From NCBI GenBank assembly GCA_904063045.1, contig CAJFCJ010000026.1, positions 801,717 through 865,716 of the forward strand: a stretch of 64,000 nucleotides of DNA, in the 5' to 3' direction. Source of the DNA: Dimorphilus gyrociliatus. Lineage: Eukaryota; Annelida; Polychaeta; Dinophilidae. Below, piece by piece: positions 43,800-54,807 of the stretch. The notes beneath the pieces are model-generated. The model ran no database searches, had not been told where the DNA came from, and was given only the letters and a program-made list of their open reading frames with translations. Made by a program: the position numbers and the translations under genes. Each line of letters begins with the position of its first letter. Position 1 is the first letter of the stretch.

Positions 43800-46050
43800 A
43801 CTGATCAGCCGTTAGATGAAACAGAAAATGAGATATTCAAGAAAATACACGCATCTCATCTGAAAGATAAGAGCTCCTAGTGATGACGACAATTATGAAA
43901 GGCATTTGAGATTAAAGAGGTAGTTTTCGAGACGAAAAACTCTAGACCATACAGGCTGATCAGCTATGGAATCAGACAAAAGAGGGAGTTTTCGAAAAGA
44001 AGCATTCCACACCATTCATCCAGACCAGCCGTAGAATGAGAGAGTAAAGAGGTAGTTTTCGAGATGAAGCATTCCACACCATTCATCCAGACCAGCCGCG
44101 GAATGAGAGAGTAAAGAGGTAGTTTTCGAGATGAAGCATTCCAAACCATTTATCCAGACAAACTGTAGACTGAGAGAGTAAAGAGGTAGTTTTCGAGATG
44201 AAGCATTCCAAACCATTCATCCAGATCAGGTGTAGAGTAGTAAGAGTAAAGCGGCAGTTTTCGAGATGAAGCATTCCACACCATTCATCCAGACCAGCCG
44301 CGGAATGAGAGAGTAAAGAGGTAGTTTTCGAGATGAAGCATTCCAAACCATTCATCCAGATCAGGTGTAGAGTAGTAAGAGTAAAGCGGCAGTTTTCGAG
44401 ATGAAGCATTCCACACCATTCATCCAGATCAGGTGTAGAGTAGTAAGAGTAAAGAGGTAGTTTTCGAGATGAAGCATTCCAAACCATTCATCCAGATCAG
44501 GTGTAGAGTAGTAAGAGTAAAGAGGCAGTTTTCGAGATGAAGCATTCCACACCATTCATCCAGACCAGCCGTAGAATGAGAGAGTAAAGAGGTAGTTTTC
44601 GAGATGAAGCATTCCAAACCATTTATCCAGATCAGGTGTAGAGTAGTAAGAGTAAAGAGGCAGTTTTCGAGATGAAGCATTCCACACCATTCATCCAGAC
44701 CAGCCGTAGAATGAGAGAGTAAAGAGGTAGTTTTCGAGATGAAGCATTCCAAACCATTTATCCAGATCAGGTGTAGAGTAGTAAGAGTAAAGAGGCAGTT
44801 TTCGAGATGAAGCATTCCACACCATTCATCCAGACCAGCCGTAGAATGAGAGAGTAAAGAGGTAGTTTTCGAGATGAAGCATTCCAAACCATTTATCCAG
44901 ACAAACTGTAGACTGAGAGAGTAAAGAGGTAGTTTTCGAGATGAAGCATTCCACACCATTCATCCAGACCAGCCGCGGAATGAGAGAGTAAAGAGGTAGT
45001 TTTCGAGATGAAGCATTCCAAACCATTTATCCAGACAAACTGTAGACTGAGAGAGTAAAGAGGTAGTTTTCGAGATGAAGCATTCCAAACCATTTATCCA
45101 GACAAACTGTAGACTGAGAGAGTAAAGAGGTAGTTTTCGAGATGAAGCATTCCACACCATTCATCCAGACCAGCCGCGGAATGAGAGAGTAAAGAGGTAG
45201 TTTTCGAGATGAAGCATTCCAAACCATTCATCCAGATCAGGTGTAGAGTAGTAAGAGTAAAGAGGCAGTTTTCGAGATGAAGCATTCCACACCATTCATC
45301 CAGACCAGCCGTAGAATGAGAGAGTAAAGAGGTAGTTTTCGAGATGAAGCATTCCAAACCATTTATCCAGATCAGGTGTAGAGTAGTAAGAGTAAAGAGG
45401 CAGTTTTCGAGATGAAGCATTCCACACCATTCATCCAGACCAGCCGCGGAATGAGAGAGTAAAGAGGTAGTTTTCGAGATGAAGCATTCCAAACCATTCA
45501 TCCAGATCAGGTGTAGAGTAGTAAGAGTAAAGAGGCAGTTTTCGAGATGAAGCATTCCAAACCATTCATCCAGATCAGGTGTAGAGTAGTAAGAGTAAAG
45601 AGGCAGTTTTCGAGATGAAGCATTCCACACCATTCATCCAGACCAGCCGCGGAATGAGAGAGTAAAGAGGTAGTTTTCGAGATGAAGCATTCCAAACCAT
45701 TCATCCAGATCAGGTGTAGAGTAGTAAGAGTAAAGAGGCAGTTTTCGAGATGAAGCATTCCAAACCATTTATCCAGACAAACTGTAGACTGAGGGAGTAA
45801 AGAGGCAGTTTTCGAGATGAAGCATTCCACACCATTCATCCAGACCAGCCGTGGAATGAGAGAGTAAAGAGGTAGTTTTCGAGATGAAGCATTCCACAGT
45901 ATTCATGTAGATCAGCTGTAGACTGAGAGAGTAAAGAGGCAGTTTTCGAAATGAAGCATTGTAGAAGATACATGCTGATCAGCTGTGGAATGAGAGTAAA
46001 GAGGTAGTTTTCGAGATGAAGTATTCTATAAGAGTCATTGAGATTAGGGT
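43800..46050. repeat. Tandem satellite array, 67/68-bp unit, about 31 copies
   Basis: Every unit carries AGTTTTCGAGATGAAGCATT followed by CCA(A/C)ACCATT(C/T)ATCCAGA. Three tail classes occur: CCAGCCG(T/C)(A/G)GAATGAG (67 bp), TCAGGTGTAGAGTAGTAAG (68 bp) and CAAACTGTAGACTGAG (67 bp). They alternate irregularly. First and last units (about 43,800-43,990 and 45,890-46,050) are degenerate, as expected for array edges. On the minus strand the unit lacks stops, so long ORFs of repeated MVWNASSRKLPLYS appear. These follow from the repeat and are not evidence of a gene. Confidence 0.9.
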
Positions 46051-46059
46051 ATGACTGTT

Positions 46060-46685
46060 GATCGTTTTACTGAAAGCGATCGATTCGAAAGACTAATTAA
46101 AATAGCATTGAAGCTAGTTTTTACCTTCAAACGAAGGATTTTTCAATTTATAATAAATTGGTTCAAGTGTTCTGAAAAATAAGTAAGATAAGTGAAAGTT
46201 TTATTTGTAGAACAGAAGAGCATATTGAAACTTACTTTTGAACTCGTTGAAAATTTCTCGAGGTTATTAATTTTATCTTTCCTTTAAAAGCAAAATATTT
46301 TTAGTATCACAAATAAACGTATTTCACTGTCCCAATTGGATCAGCTTTAGAATTTTGATCGTTTTGCTTAAACCGATCGATTTGAAATATTGTTTAAACT
46401 GTCATAAATTAAATTGTTTTCCTTCAAACGAAGGATTTTTATAATTTATAATAAATTGGTTCAAGTGTTCTGAAAAATAAGAAAGTTAAATGAAGTTTTT
46501 TTTTGTAGAATAAAAGAACACATTGAAACTTACTTTTGAACTCGTTGAAAATTTCTCGAGACATCGAATGTGTCTCTATGGAAAGGTTCATTAATTTTAA
46601 TCTTTCCTTTTAAAACAAATTATTCTTAGCAATGCAAATAAACTCATTTCACTGTCCTAATCGGATAGTGTTAGAATTTAAAAGC
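46060..46685. repeat. Two tandem copies of a roughly 300-bp unit
   Basis: Both halves share TTGATCGTTTT...CGATCGATT, CCTTCAAACGAAGGATTTTT, AATAAATTGGTTCAAGTGTT and GAACTCGTTGAAAATTTCTC. The second copy has about 30 extra bases after CTCGAGA. The duplication abuts the satellite array. Confidence 0.8.
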
Positions 46686-46689
46686 CTTT

Positions 46690-47440
46690 TTTGGGGAAAA
46701 GCTAAGAAGCAAAGTGAAACACATGTTCACTGATCGTTTCGTCACGTGTCCAAAAAACCGGTATAAATCTGCTATTTCGTCCCGCCAAAATTTGAAAAGA
46801 TTTTAGTTAAATTTCTCAACTAAAGCTTCTGATTGAGACCTTCCAATCGTTCAATCAAATCTATTTATTGTTAATCGGTTTAAATTTACCTTATCGTAAA
46901 TAAATTATGTACAGGATTAAGCTTTATTGGAAAAGAAACGGGTTTTTCTTAAAATTATTTCTTTTGCAACCCAAACATTGCTATGTTTGATATCTGATAA
47001 TACTGACAGAAACACAAGTAGCATGTCTCACTAAAAAGCTTGGTAGAGTTGATTGTTATGTTCTAAGTTATCCGTAGAAAAGATGTTTGTTCATTATTGC
47101 TTTGACTTTAATTTTTCTTTTCTTATGAAAGCTGTGGAAAGACTTTAATTCTTTAGATTTCTGCATTCGTTATTTACAATCAAATAAAGGACAAAGGGAA
47201 TTATCTGTTTTATTTCAGGCGTATAGATCCATAACTATACCATAATTAGTATTACAATTAACTGTGGTAAATATTCTTGAATATTTAATGCTTTTTCAAT
47301 TCTTTCAATGTTTTCAAACAAATTTTCTTCGAAATCAGATGAACCGATTATTCAATTGCTAGATACACTGAACAATTACGAAAAAAGTATATTGTTTGGC
47401 GAAGTATTCATACTATATTCCGTAGCCAAGGTAAACGAAA
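46690..47440. other. No gene seen
   Basis: AT-rich. No ORF or repeat that I can support. Confidence 0.45.
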
Positions 47441-47850
47441 TAGTAAATCTTTACCTGTTTTCATCGACACGTAGCATTTAAAGATGGCGCGAATACATAC
47501 GTTTATCGCTTCGCTTTTTCGCTTTTCCGCAAAAAAAGACAACTAAACTATGGCGCTTTTTTTATAACAAAGACAACGGAATCCGCTTATTTGCTTTGGT
47601 AAGAATTGTATATTGTTGAGATGTAAAAATTGCAATATATTTTCCTAATTTTCAGTATTGCGCTAACTCGGCACAATTTCAACACGTTTGAAAGTAAGTA
47701 TAAACAAGTTAATTTTAATTACAAATACAACTGATTAATTGTTTATTATTTTTTTCAGTATTCCCCTTATTTCCGCAAAGAATGACATATTTAAACTGTC
47801 AAAGTTTAACGCGTCTAACATCTCCGGCAAGTTCGCTTTAAGGTCTTGTG
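47441..47850 (+). CDS. Putative spliced gene with a 38-nt internal exon
   Basis: Splice signals are strong: exon end 47,598 (TTTG|GTAAGAATT), 57-nt intron, exon 47,656-47,693 (38 nt, TTTTCAG ... GTAAGTA), 65-nt intron, exon from 47,759 (TTTTTTCAG). One frame passes both junctions: ...ESAYLL-C-IALTRHNFNTFE-IFPLFPQRMTYL, ending in TAA near 47,851. No ATG is visible in this frame, so a further 5' exon, or a non-coding transcript, is possible. The opposite strand has a 61-codon ORF (47,735-47,917), but without splice context. Family not recognised. Confidence 0.35.
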
Positions 47851-47917
47851 ACCACCGCGAGGAGGTTTGATTTTCGCCGCGTAACATTTGATTTTGGTTT
47901 TTATTGCAATATCGCAT

Positions 47918-49339
47918 TTTTTTTACCTTGTGTAAACCGCTTACGGTTCTGCTGAGTTAACTCGGTTCGGTTGAAGTAGCTACGATATACAAGACTCGAA
48001 AGTCTCGAATTGACTGATAATGCGCGATCATTTCTAAGAGCGTTTTTTTGTTATATTCTCAAAGACTATTGTGGGGGAAATCTGTAACACTTTTCTATTT
48101 TTGAGCGAGCAATTGAACAAAATGAAAGTAACTTTAAAACGGAAGTGCACAGATTCAGGATTATTAGCTAAACGTTAATTTTTACTATGATGGAATTGGA
48201 ACTATGCTTTCTCTATCAATAAAGCAAATCATTAACGTTCTTTCGGGACAGGATCATCATTTTATTGATCAATAAAATGTAACCAATGATTATAATACTA
48301 CAAATTCGAAATTGGATGATACGCTAATATCAATAACGTTAATAAGCGCTTTTTGCGAATGTGACTTTAGTTTTGACTGCTGGAGGTAGTTGAAATTAAA
48401 TATTTTGGGGCTTTATGAATTGAGAAAATTGGTAAAGAGTGTCGGTCGAAATAACGTTATCCTACGTTGTATATTTACAATGGTGTTTATGCTTCAACCA
48501 ATAATAATTAACAAATCTGGTGCCTTTATCTTAGCGGTTCATCTGACAAAATTGAGTTTGTACACTATGTTTTAGAGATTACGAATGCGTGATCAAGTTA
48601 GAAGATGCCTGCCAACCTATACTGAGTATCGATACTTTGAGGCATCTATCAAAATTCTTTCTTTATTGAAAATACCCTCTAATTATTGTCCAAAGTTTAC
48701 TGATTCTCTTTAGTGGATTGTACTAAAGACATTTTGTCGATCAAGGAAACTTTAAACTAAAATATTTCATATACCTACCGAATTTACAACTTTTAAAATA
48801 TCAACCATCTGCAAGTTGGAAACAACTTGATATTACTTATATCAACTTTTAGATAAATTGCGGCTTATCTATAATTTTCTCTAAACATCTCAAATTTCAA
48901 ATGATAAAAGTATTCGTTTTAAACCGCTTAAATAGTTTAGATTACTTTACAAATGTAATTTATTCTCATTTGTTAAAGTTTGGTAAGTGTATGGCTGCGG
49001 TACCATAGCCCTTCCTGCTAATTGTTGTGATTACATAACACCTTTTATACATTTGTAGTAATATTCAAGTTTCAAGAAAGAAGACAGGTAATTCCTTTTG
49101 ACAAACTGTAAAAATCTCAATTATAACTTTTTCTTATATAAAAATTGAAAGGATAGAAGATAAACTTAAGTTTACATGTAAGTATCATTGTTTGGAACTA
49201 ATATACTTTATTTGTAGCCATATACCCTCTACTCTGAGAATCAATGAAATTGAAATAATTGGCCAAGCAAGCATTCAATAATGCTTAATTCTCTCATTAG
49301 TACCTGTCCTGTTGAAAGAATTTACGGACGATCCTTTAT
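47918..49339. other. No gene seen
   Basis: AT-rich. The ORF near 48,390-48,575 starts at TTG and lacks context. Confidence 0.45.
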
Positions 49340-49660
49340 ACGTCGAGTGAATCCCTCTAGATTTCGTCCAGCATGCGTCCTTCCAAACCGTTCTGCATGC
49401 AGCCACCTAGGTTCGATAAAGGTGATTGTCTCTGTATGAGTTCACCAGTCCTGTTATTAGTATTAAATCTCTTAATAGTGGCTCTGCATGCGTTAACTCA
49501 AGTTGAACAATGGTGGCTTGCATACTTTCACTCAGGTTCCTCATATGGTGGTTTGCATGTGCCCATCAATCGTCCAATGGTGGCTCCACTTGTATCCATG
49601 CAGGTCCTGCAAGGGTGATTTTGTGTGCAAGCACCAGTCCCTGCGTGCATCCACTATTGT
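49340..49660. repeat. Degenerate minisatellite, about 45-bp period
   Basis: Repeated words such as GGTGGCT(T)GCAT, CATGCGT and CA(T/C)CAGTCC recur roughly every 40-50 bp. GC content is higher than in the surroundings. Overlapping ORFs in three frames follow from the repeat. A GTAAGTACATTT donor at 49,699 and a TTTTTTTAG acceptor near 49,761 lie just downstream, so it may be part of an untranslated exon. Confidence 0.45.
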
Positions 49661-51541
49661 CCTTAGTTTTCAAGAATTTCAAATTCATTATCATCAAAGT
49701 AAGTACATTTAAGAATTTTTAGGGAAACTGCAGAAATATTTAAAGCATTCTTTTTTTTTAGACATGGCCGATACATTGATCCTCAATGATTGGTTTTCAT
49801 GATTAATAGGAGAAAGGCTAAAGAAGTTATTGTAGTTGAATTGTGTTGCGTTATACTTGTATAACGGAATATTTTCTACACATGGCTGATCATTTGCCTG
49901 TACACTGCCATGTTTCTCTGCGAAAGATGATTTAATTATTCGTATAGTCTGAAGATGAATGATAGGCCGAAGCAGATGATGAAAACAGTCAATTATTAAA
50001 CATTACTCTCCTTTTTGGAGACTTGTTTCTTGACATTTTCTGATGCTGATAAGCAGAGGCAGATGACGAAAATAAGTCAATGGTTAGACATATTTGGAGG
50101 TTTGCTTTTGATGTTGTACAGTGGAGGACATTGAAGACGATTGAGCAGTAGAGACAAATGATGAGAGGAGAACTCTGATATAATTTTGACTAGATATGCA
50201 CTTTGGTCGGTAACGATTGTGCATAGCTAAATGATTGTGTGTTTTTTTATATTATTTTTTATTTATTGTCTTTACACCAAGTTGCTTGACGTTAATAAAA
50301 CTGTTGGGAAAAAATCAGTATACCATGTATATATTCTGGGAATACGACTGAATTCAGGTCATTAAAATGTCTTTCTTAATATTTTTACGTTCACCTATAG
50401 AAGACGTTTGAATTGTTAAGGATCATAGCTTATACTATTAATATTGATAGAAATATCTTCAAAACAAATAATTAAACGAAACAAAATGTGCAATTTAAAC
50501 AAACACTACAGAAATAGCTTTTAGTTTATCTCCACTAATTATTCTTTGGATAAAAAGTTGTTGATCAAATATTGTATTGAAAGTTTATAATCAATTCGAA
50601 AAAATCAAAGAGATTAGCAATTTCATATTTTTTAGGCTAAAAAAGTTTTGGAACGAAATCTTTTTATGCAAGATATTGTTGAACAATTTGATAGAGAAAG
50701 GGCTCGAACATTCACAAAAGATAATTTCCATTGCCGATTACAAAAAGAAGATCAATTTAGATTTGCAGATAGTTTATTTTCCAGTCAATTTTGCTTATAC
50801 ATATAAATTTTACATCGAAAGTAGATTTCCCCTTGAATACTGTTGTCTTGAGCATCCTCTGCCATCTTTTTTAAGGGTAATATGATATAGTTATATTAGC
50901 TTCCGACGAGGGTAGTATAACGATATCGTTTCTTCTCTAAAAATGGGTAATACAATTCGCCAAAATCCCTTTTTTCAAGTGTCTTGTCAGTTTCGCTTGT
51001 AAATATTTATTTTCAACTTGAAATGCATAATCTAGCTTCTCAAACTTCAACAGATCAAGGAACTTTCTATCTAAATTTCTGATGTTTTTCCTCCAGTTGT
51101 TGAAGGAGCTGAAAATAAAAATATTTAAAGTTTGAAAAACTAACTGTTAACTATTAGAAAGTCTTTTATTTATAATATAATTAATGTGGTCTTAAAGTAT
51201 TTTCTCTTACATATCTAATAATTTACGATAAATAAAGATTTAATATAATGTTTCTTATTGACATGTTTAAAATGAGCGATAATTCAACAACGATATAATT
51301 TATATAGCTATTATGTGTTCTACCCTTTCAAAAATGCTAACAGACAATTCTTTATGTGCCAATTACGATATTTTCAAAAGATTATTTATTAAATAATTGT
51401 TAAATACCTTATAGGAAAAGGAAATTTTGAAACATTCGCCCAAGTGTTCCTCGACCATGACCTTTAAAATAAAAGAATGTTTCGCTTTCTTTATGACACG
51501 TGGCATTGTTATTTAAAAAATCCACCTCGATATCCCCTGAC
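49661..51541. other. Gene-poor interval with a dispersed inverted repeat
   Basis: 49,975-50,050 is an inverted, diverged copy of 42,850-42,935 (shared CTCCTTTTTGGAG, TTTCTTGAC, TTTTCTGA). A 102-codon open frame at 50,577-50,885 begins with TTG and contains no ATG. I cannot support it as a gene. Confidence 0.4.
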
Positions 51542-52418
51542 ATGGATGACGAAAGGAAAGTATTATTAATACGGTTGGTCGAAAATAACCCAAGATTGTG
51601 GGACATAAAACATACTGACTACAAAAAAGTGAATGACAAGCAGATATATTGGAGCATTATAGCAGAGACATTAGACGTAGATGTTGAAATAGTGAAAAGT
51701 GAATATTACAAATTGAGATCAAGCTTTTTTAGAATTTTAAGGAGGCAAAAGCAAAATAATAAGCAATCCGAATGGAAATTCTTTCCACTAATGACATTTT
51801 TAATGTCGCAGGTTCGTTTTAAAATTTAATTCTTTTTTTTTTAAAAGAAAACTTTTTATAAAATTTCAGCCCGACCCGAATAATAAAAAAGTTATAGTAA
51901 ATGTTCCTGATCTGAGTATTACTGAAGAAAATTATACTCCTGAAGATTTCGCCTATGATGATAAGTTCTCTTTTTAATAAAACTCTGTCTTAATATTAAT
52001 TTCATTCATTTTTCCGATTAATAAGGTTAACTCTGGATTATAAGTTTGATGAACCCACATATGAAATTGATCATACAGCTTCAGCTACACCTTTAGATGA
52101 TAATTCAGGCGATGAAAACGATCTTGTTGTTATGAATAGCACAAAGGGAAAAATGGAATCAGACAAATTGTAAATATTTACTGTGTAGATCCTTATTAAC
52201 GTTTATATTTACATATGTAATTCTTCTATAGGCATAACGATAACACTAGCTCATCAGAAAAGGGATATAAGGAGCAGGATAATGATAGGATATTTGCCGA
52301 ATTTCTCTATCTAGAATTTAGAAAGTTGGACGGATTTTTAAAAGATGAGGTTAAGTTGAAAATTCATAGATTACTCGTCGAAGAGAAAAAAAGATTCCAT
52401 TCGAAGAATCAAATGTAA
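51542..52418 (+). CDS. MADF-BESS domain protein 1
   Basis: Four exons joined by phase: 51,542-51,811, 51,870-51,964, 52,026-52,169 and 52,232-52,418, giving 231 aa. Introns are 58-62 nt, all GT-AG. Residues about 5-88 form a MADF domain (LIRLVENNPRLWDIKH, IYWSIIAETLDVDVEIVKSE, FFRILRRQK, EWKFFPLMTFL). An acidic linker follows, and residues about 187-222 form a BESS motif (FAEFLYLEFRKLDGFLKDEV then IHRLLVEEKKRF). MADF binds DNA (Adf-1 type) and BESS mediates protein contacts, so a nuclear regulator is likely. Poly(A) signal at 52,528. A GTG-led extension at 51,500 is less likely than this ATG. Paralog at 54,808. Confidence 0.85.
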
Positions 52419-52527
52419 TTTAAGAAATTTATGCAAATTTTTATTCTCATTATCATATATTGAATAGTTGTAGACAAAAGTCATTGTATTTATCCCATTT
52501 GTTACTTGAATTTATTGACAAATACTT

Positions 52528-52533
52528 AATAAA
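52528..52533 (+). terminator. Poly(A) signal of MADF-BESS gene 1
   Basis: AATAAA 110 nt after the stop codon, followed by non-coding DNA. Confidence 0.55.
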
Positions 52534-53136
52534 AATCCCTATGTAAACCATCTTAAAGAGGCGATATATGATAAAAAAAATTCGCATGTGATACTATCCC
52601 ATCGTTTCATAAAGATGTTGATAATGATTACAAGACAAATTCCATCCAATCTACATGAAAGATACTTCAATTGAGGATGAGAAGAGAAAAGTTTTCAAGG
52701 CCAAAACGAAGGTATACTGTCGATAACTTAAAATTTAGCTGGGATGACTGTAAAAAAAAGGAATACAGAAGAAATAAGATCAACGTATTATAATACTGAA
52801 TATTAATAATACAATTGTTTAGATAGGATAAGTGGTATCTATCTGAAAAAGGATAATTTTACAAACCGTTACTCTTAGGGATAACAGAAATATGTTGATC
52901 TTGTATATATTAAGATATATTTCGCAATTTTTCACACTTTAGAAATGTTAACGAAGATTTTCAGGTCATAGAATATTCATTATACTAGGACGATAATATA
53001 ACATTTATATTAAGTATTATCAGGATTAGGGATACCGTGATCTTGTCCATAATTGGTTAATTGAGCCTGTTTTTCAAAAGTAAAATAATAAATATAAACT
53101 GGTATTCTATACATAAAATCTCGTGGCTGTTGAAAA
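52534..53136. other. Intergenic
   Basis: About 600 nt between MADF-BESS gene 1 and the HTH gene. No ORF supported. Confidence 0.5.
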
Positions 53137-53541
53137 ATGGAAAACGAAGAACCGATCGTTAGATTATGTACTAAACTCGACATTATCCAGAGTCTAGAGG
53201 ATGGCCAAACTGTTAGGGAATTGTCGCGAGACTTTGACTTGAATGAAGATATTATTGAACAAATATGGTGGGAAAGAAGAAAAACTAAACAGAAGATAAG
53301 AAGGGCTAAAGCGGCAAAAAGAAAAAAAAAGATTAAAAGACGAGAAGAACTTGAAAAGGAGAATACTGAGGTGACGGCAAGTATTGAAGATTATGAATGT
53401 TTCGAGACCATACAGTTTTTAGAAAAGAATTTAATGGATTGCGAACGTAGAGAGGATTTGCTGTCAGCTTTGTACAGCGTGAAAAAGGATTTACAAGAAA
53501 ATAAAATTAAAGAAGGTCTGTTCAGTAAAGTATTTACTTAG
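53137..53541 (+). CDS. Small psq/CENP-B-type HTH protein
   Basis: Single exon, 134 aa, with a clear ATG. The N-terminus (residues about 9-45) reads VRLCTKLDIIQSLEDGQT then VRELSRDFDLNEDIIEQIW, the two-helix pattern of psq/CENP-B N-terminal HTH domains. A strongly basic stretch (about residues 48-70, RRAKAAKRKKKIKRREE) suits nuclear import and DNA contact. The C-terminal half is acidic and helical (ETIQFLEKNLMDCERREDLL), perhaps a dimer or partner interface. No transposase or DDE domain follows, so it may be a domesticated HTH or a short regulator. It lies between two MADF-BESS genes on the same strand. AATAAA at 53,614. Confidence 0.7.
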   Translation: MENEEPIVRLCTKLDIIQSLEDGQTVRELSRDFDLNEDIIEQIWWERRKTKQKIRRAKAAKRKKKIKRREELEKENTEVTASIEDYECFETIQFLEKNLMDCERREDLLSALYSVKKDLQENKIKEGLFSKVFT

Positions 53542-53613
53542 CTACTTTCTGTTAATTTCAAATTGTCTTATTAGAGCTTTTTTTTGGTTTAGTTCTTGTA
53601 TTATTATGACAAT

Positions 53614-53619
53614 AATAAA
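53614..53619 (+). terminator. Poly(A) signal of the HTH gene
   Basis: AATAAA 73 nt downstream of the stop codon. Confidence 0.5.
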
Positions 53620-53839
53620 TATGAACAGTAAACAATGTGAAACAGCGATTAAGAATTCTTAATTTAAACATAAGCAAAGCTCCTATAAAATCTGACGTCT
53701 ATGTTCATACAATATAGTATTTGCAGTTGACAAACTATTAAAAGTTTAATTGTATACTTTCATTTCAAGACTTTTGAGCCAGGTAAACTTTGGAGACTTC
53801 ACACGTATATTTGTTCATCTGTAATGACTTTTCTAAATG

Positions 53840-53841
<2 letters not shown>

Positions 53842-53873
<32 letters not shown>
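53842..53873. repeat. (TC)16 microsatellite
   Basis: An uninterrupted TC run of about 32 bp in the intergenic DNA before MADF-BESS gene 2. Confidence 0.9.
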
Positions 53874-53875
<2 letters not shown>

Positions 53876-54121
53876 GTAATTCATATCTGGAAATGCTCTG
53901 CACGCTGTAGAATACGTTCAGGCAGTCTGGAAGCTGCATTTTACTGCGGACCCTTATAATTAGACGTAATGTCTCTCAATGTCTTTCTCTTCTGAAGAAT
54001 TGAGAGAGTTCCTGTGTTTCCAGACTCTAGAAACTCAGCCAGTAATCTAACATGAAAACAAAATTAAAAATAAGTTATACGCAAAATTTTAACGGTTCAA
54101 CCACTATATATAGTTTATACG

Positions 54122-54169
54122 TACTTTAGAAGGGTTTCCGGTTTTCCCAACGAAAACCCCTCTAAAGTA
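54122..54169. other. 48-bp imperfect palindrome / hairpin
   Basis: TACTTTAGAAGGGTTTCCG pairs with its near-complement at the other end (CGAAAACCCCTCTAAAGTA). The stem is about 19 bp with two mismatches, around a loop of about 10 nt. It sits about 640 nt before the ATG of MADF-BESS gene 2. It could be a small RNA hairpin, a palindromic protein site or a foldback remnant. Confidence 0.6.
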
Positions 54170-54807
54170 ACGGTCTGTATGTGCCGAACATAATGGAACC
54201 GGATATCCGACTTGGATGAATGATGGAATTCGGTACCAAAAATTCGAAAAAGAATTTTCAAATTAGTAACACCTACATTTTTACGTAAATGAGTTATTCA
54301 ATACATTAAATAGAAGGGATAATTAAATGAAAATGAAACAAATTCTTGTTTACCTATGATAATATCTCGTAGTTAACTATTGTATTGTTTTAGGCGCTAT
54401 CACTGCATCTTCATCATTTGAAGATTGACTTCCCGTTATATTTCGCTTTAAACAACAGTTATTAAGAGCATAATCTAAGTTGTAAAACTAAAATGTAGCT
54501 GTTAATTTTTATATTTTGTATATTCTGCTGTATTAGATTTCTTTAAATACATTTAACGGGTCATATTTTTACTTAAATGTAAATTATTTTCAACCGTATG
54601 GCGCCATTTTTTATATTCTTTTTTACGAACATAATATCTCCTTCAAATAATTATTTGCTGAATAAAATATTTTTCTTACTAAAATGTACAGAATAATTTT
54701 TATTAATGGTAAATGATTCATATTTTTTTTATACGAAGATACATATTGATTTGAATTTGAATCCGTTTCATTTTACCACGTGCAAGAATCCGATACACTT
54801 GGGAACG

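Noticed and set aside
43964-45839. Long minus-strand ORFs in the satellite (repeated MVWNASSRKLPLYS)
   Set aside because: They follow from a stop-free repeat whose length is not a multiple of three, so all frames stay open. No start, splice or poly(A) context.
43800-46050. CRISPR-like appearance of the array
   Set aside because: The whole 67-bp unit repeats, with no unique spacers, and the genome is eukaryotic.
47735-47917. 61-codon minus-strand ORF beginning MRYCNKNQNQML
   Set aside because: It overlaps the third exon of a plus-strand unit with much stronger splice signals. Not excluded, but not supported.
49373-49722. Three overlapping ORFs at 49.4-49.7 kb
   Set aside because: They are frames of a degenerate minisatellite, not a gene.
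50577-50885. 102-codon ORF
   Set aside because: Starts at TTG, contains no ATG, no splice or promoter context.
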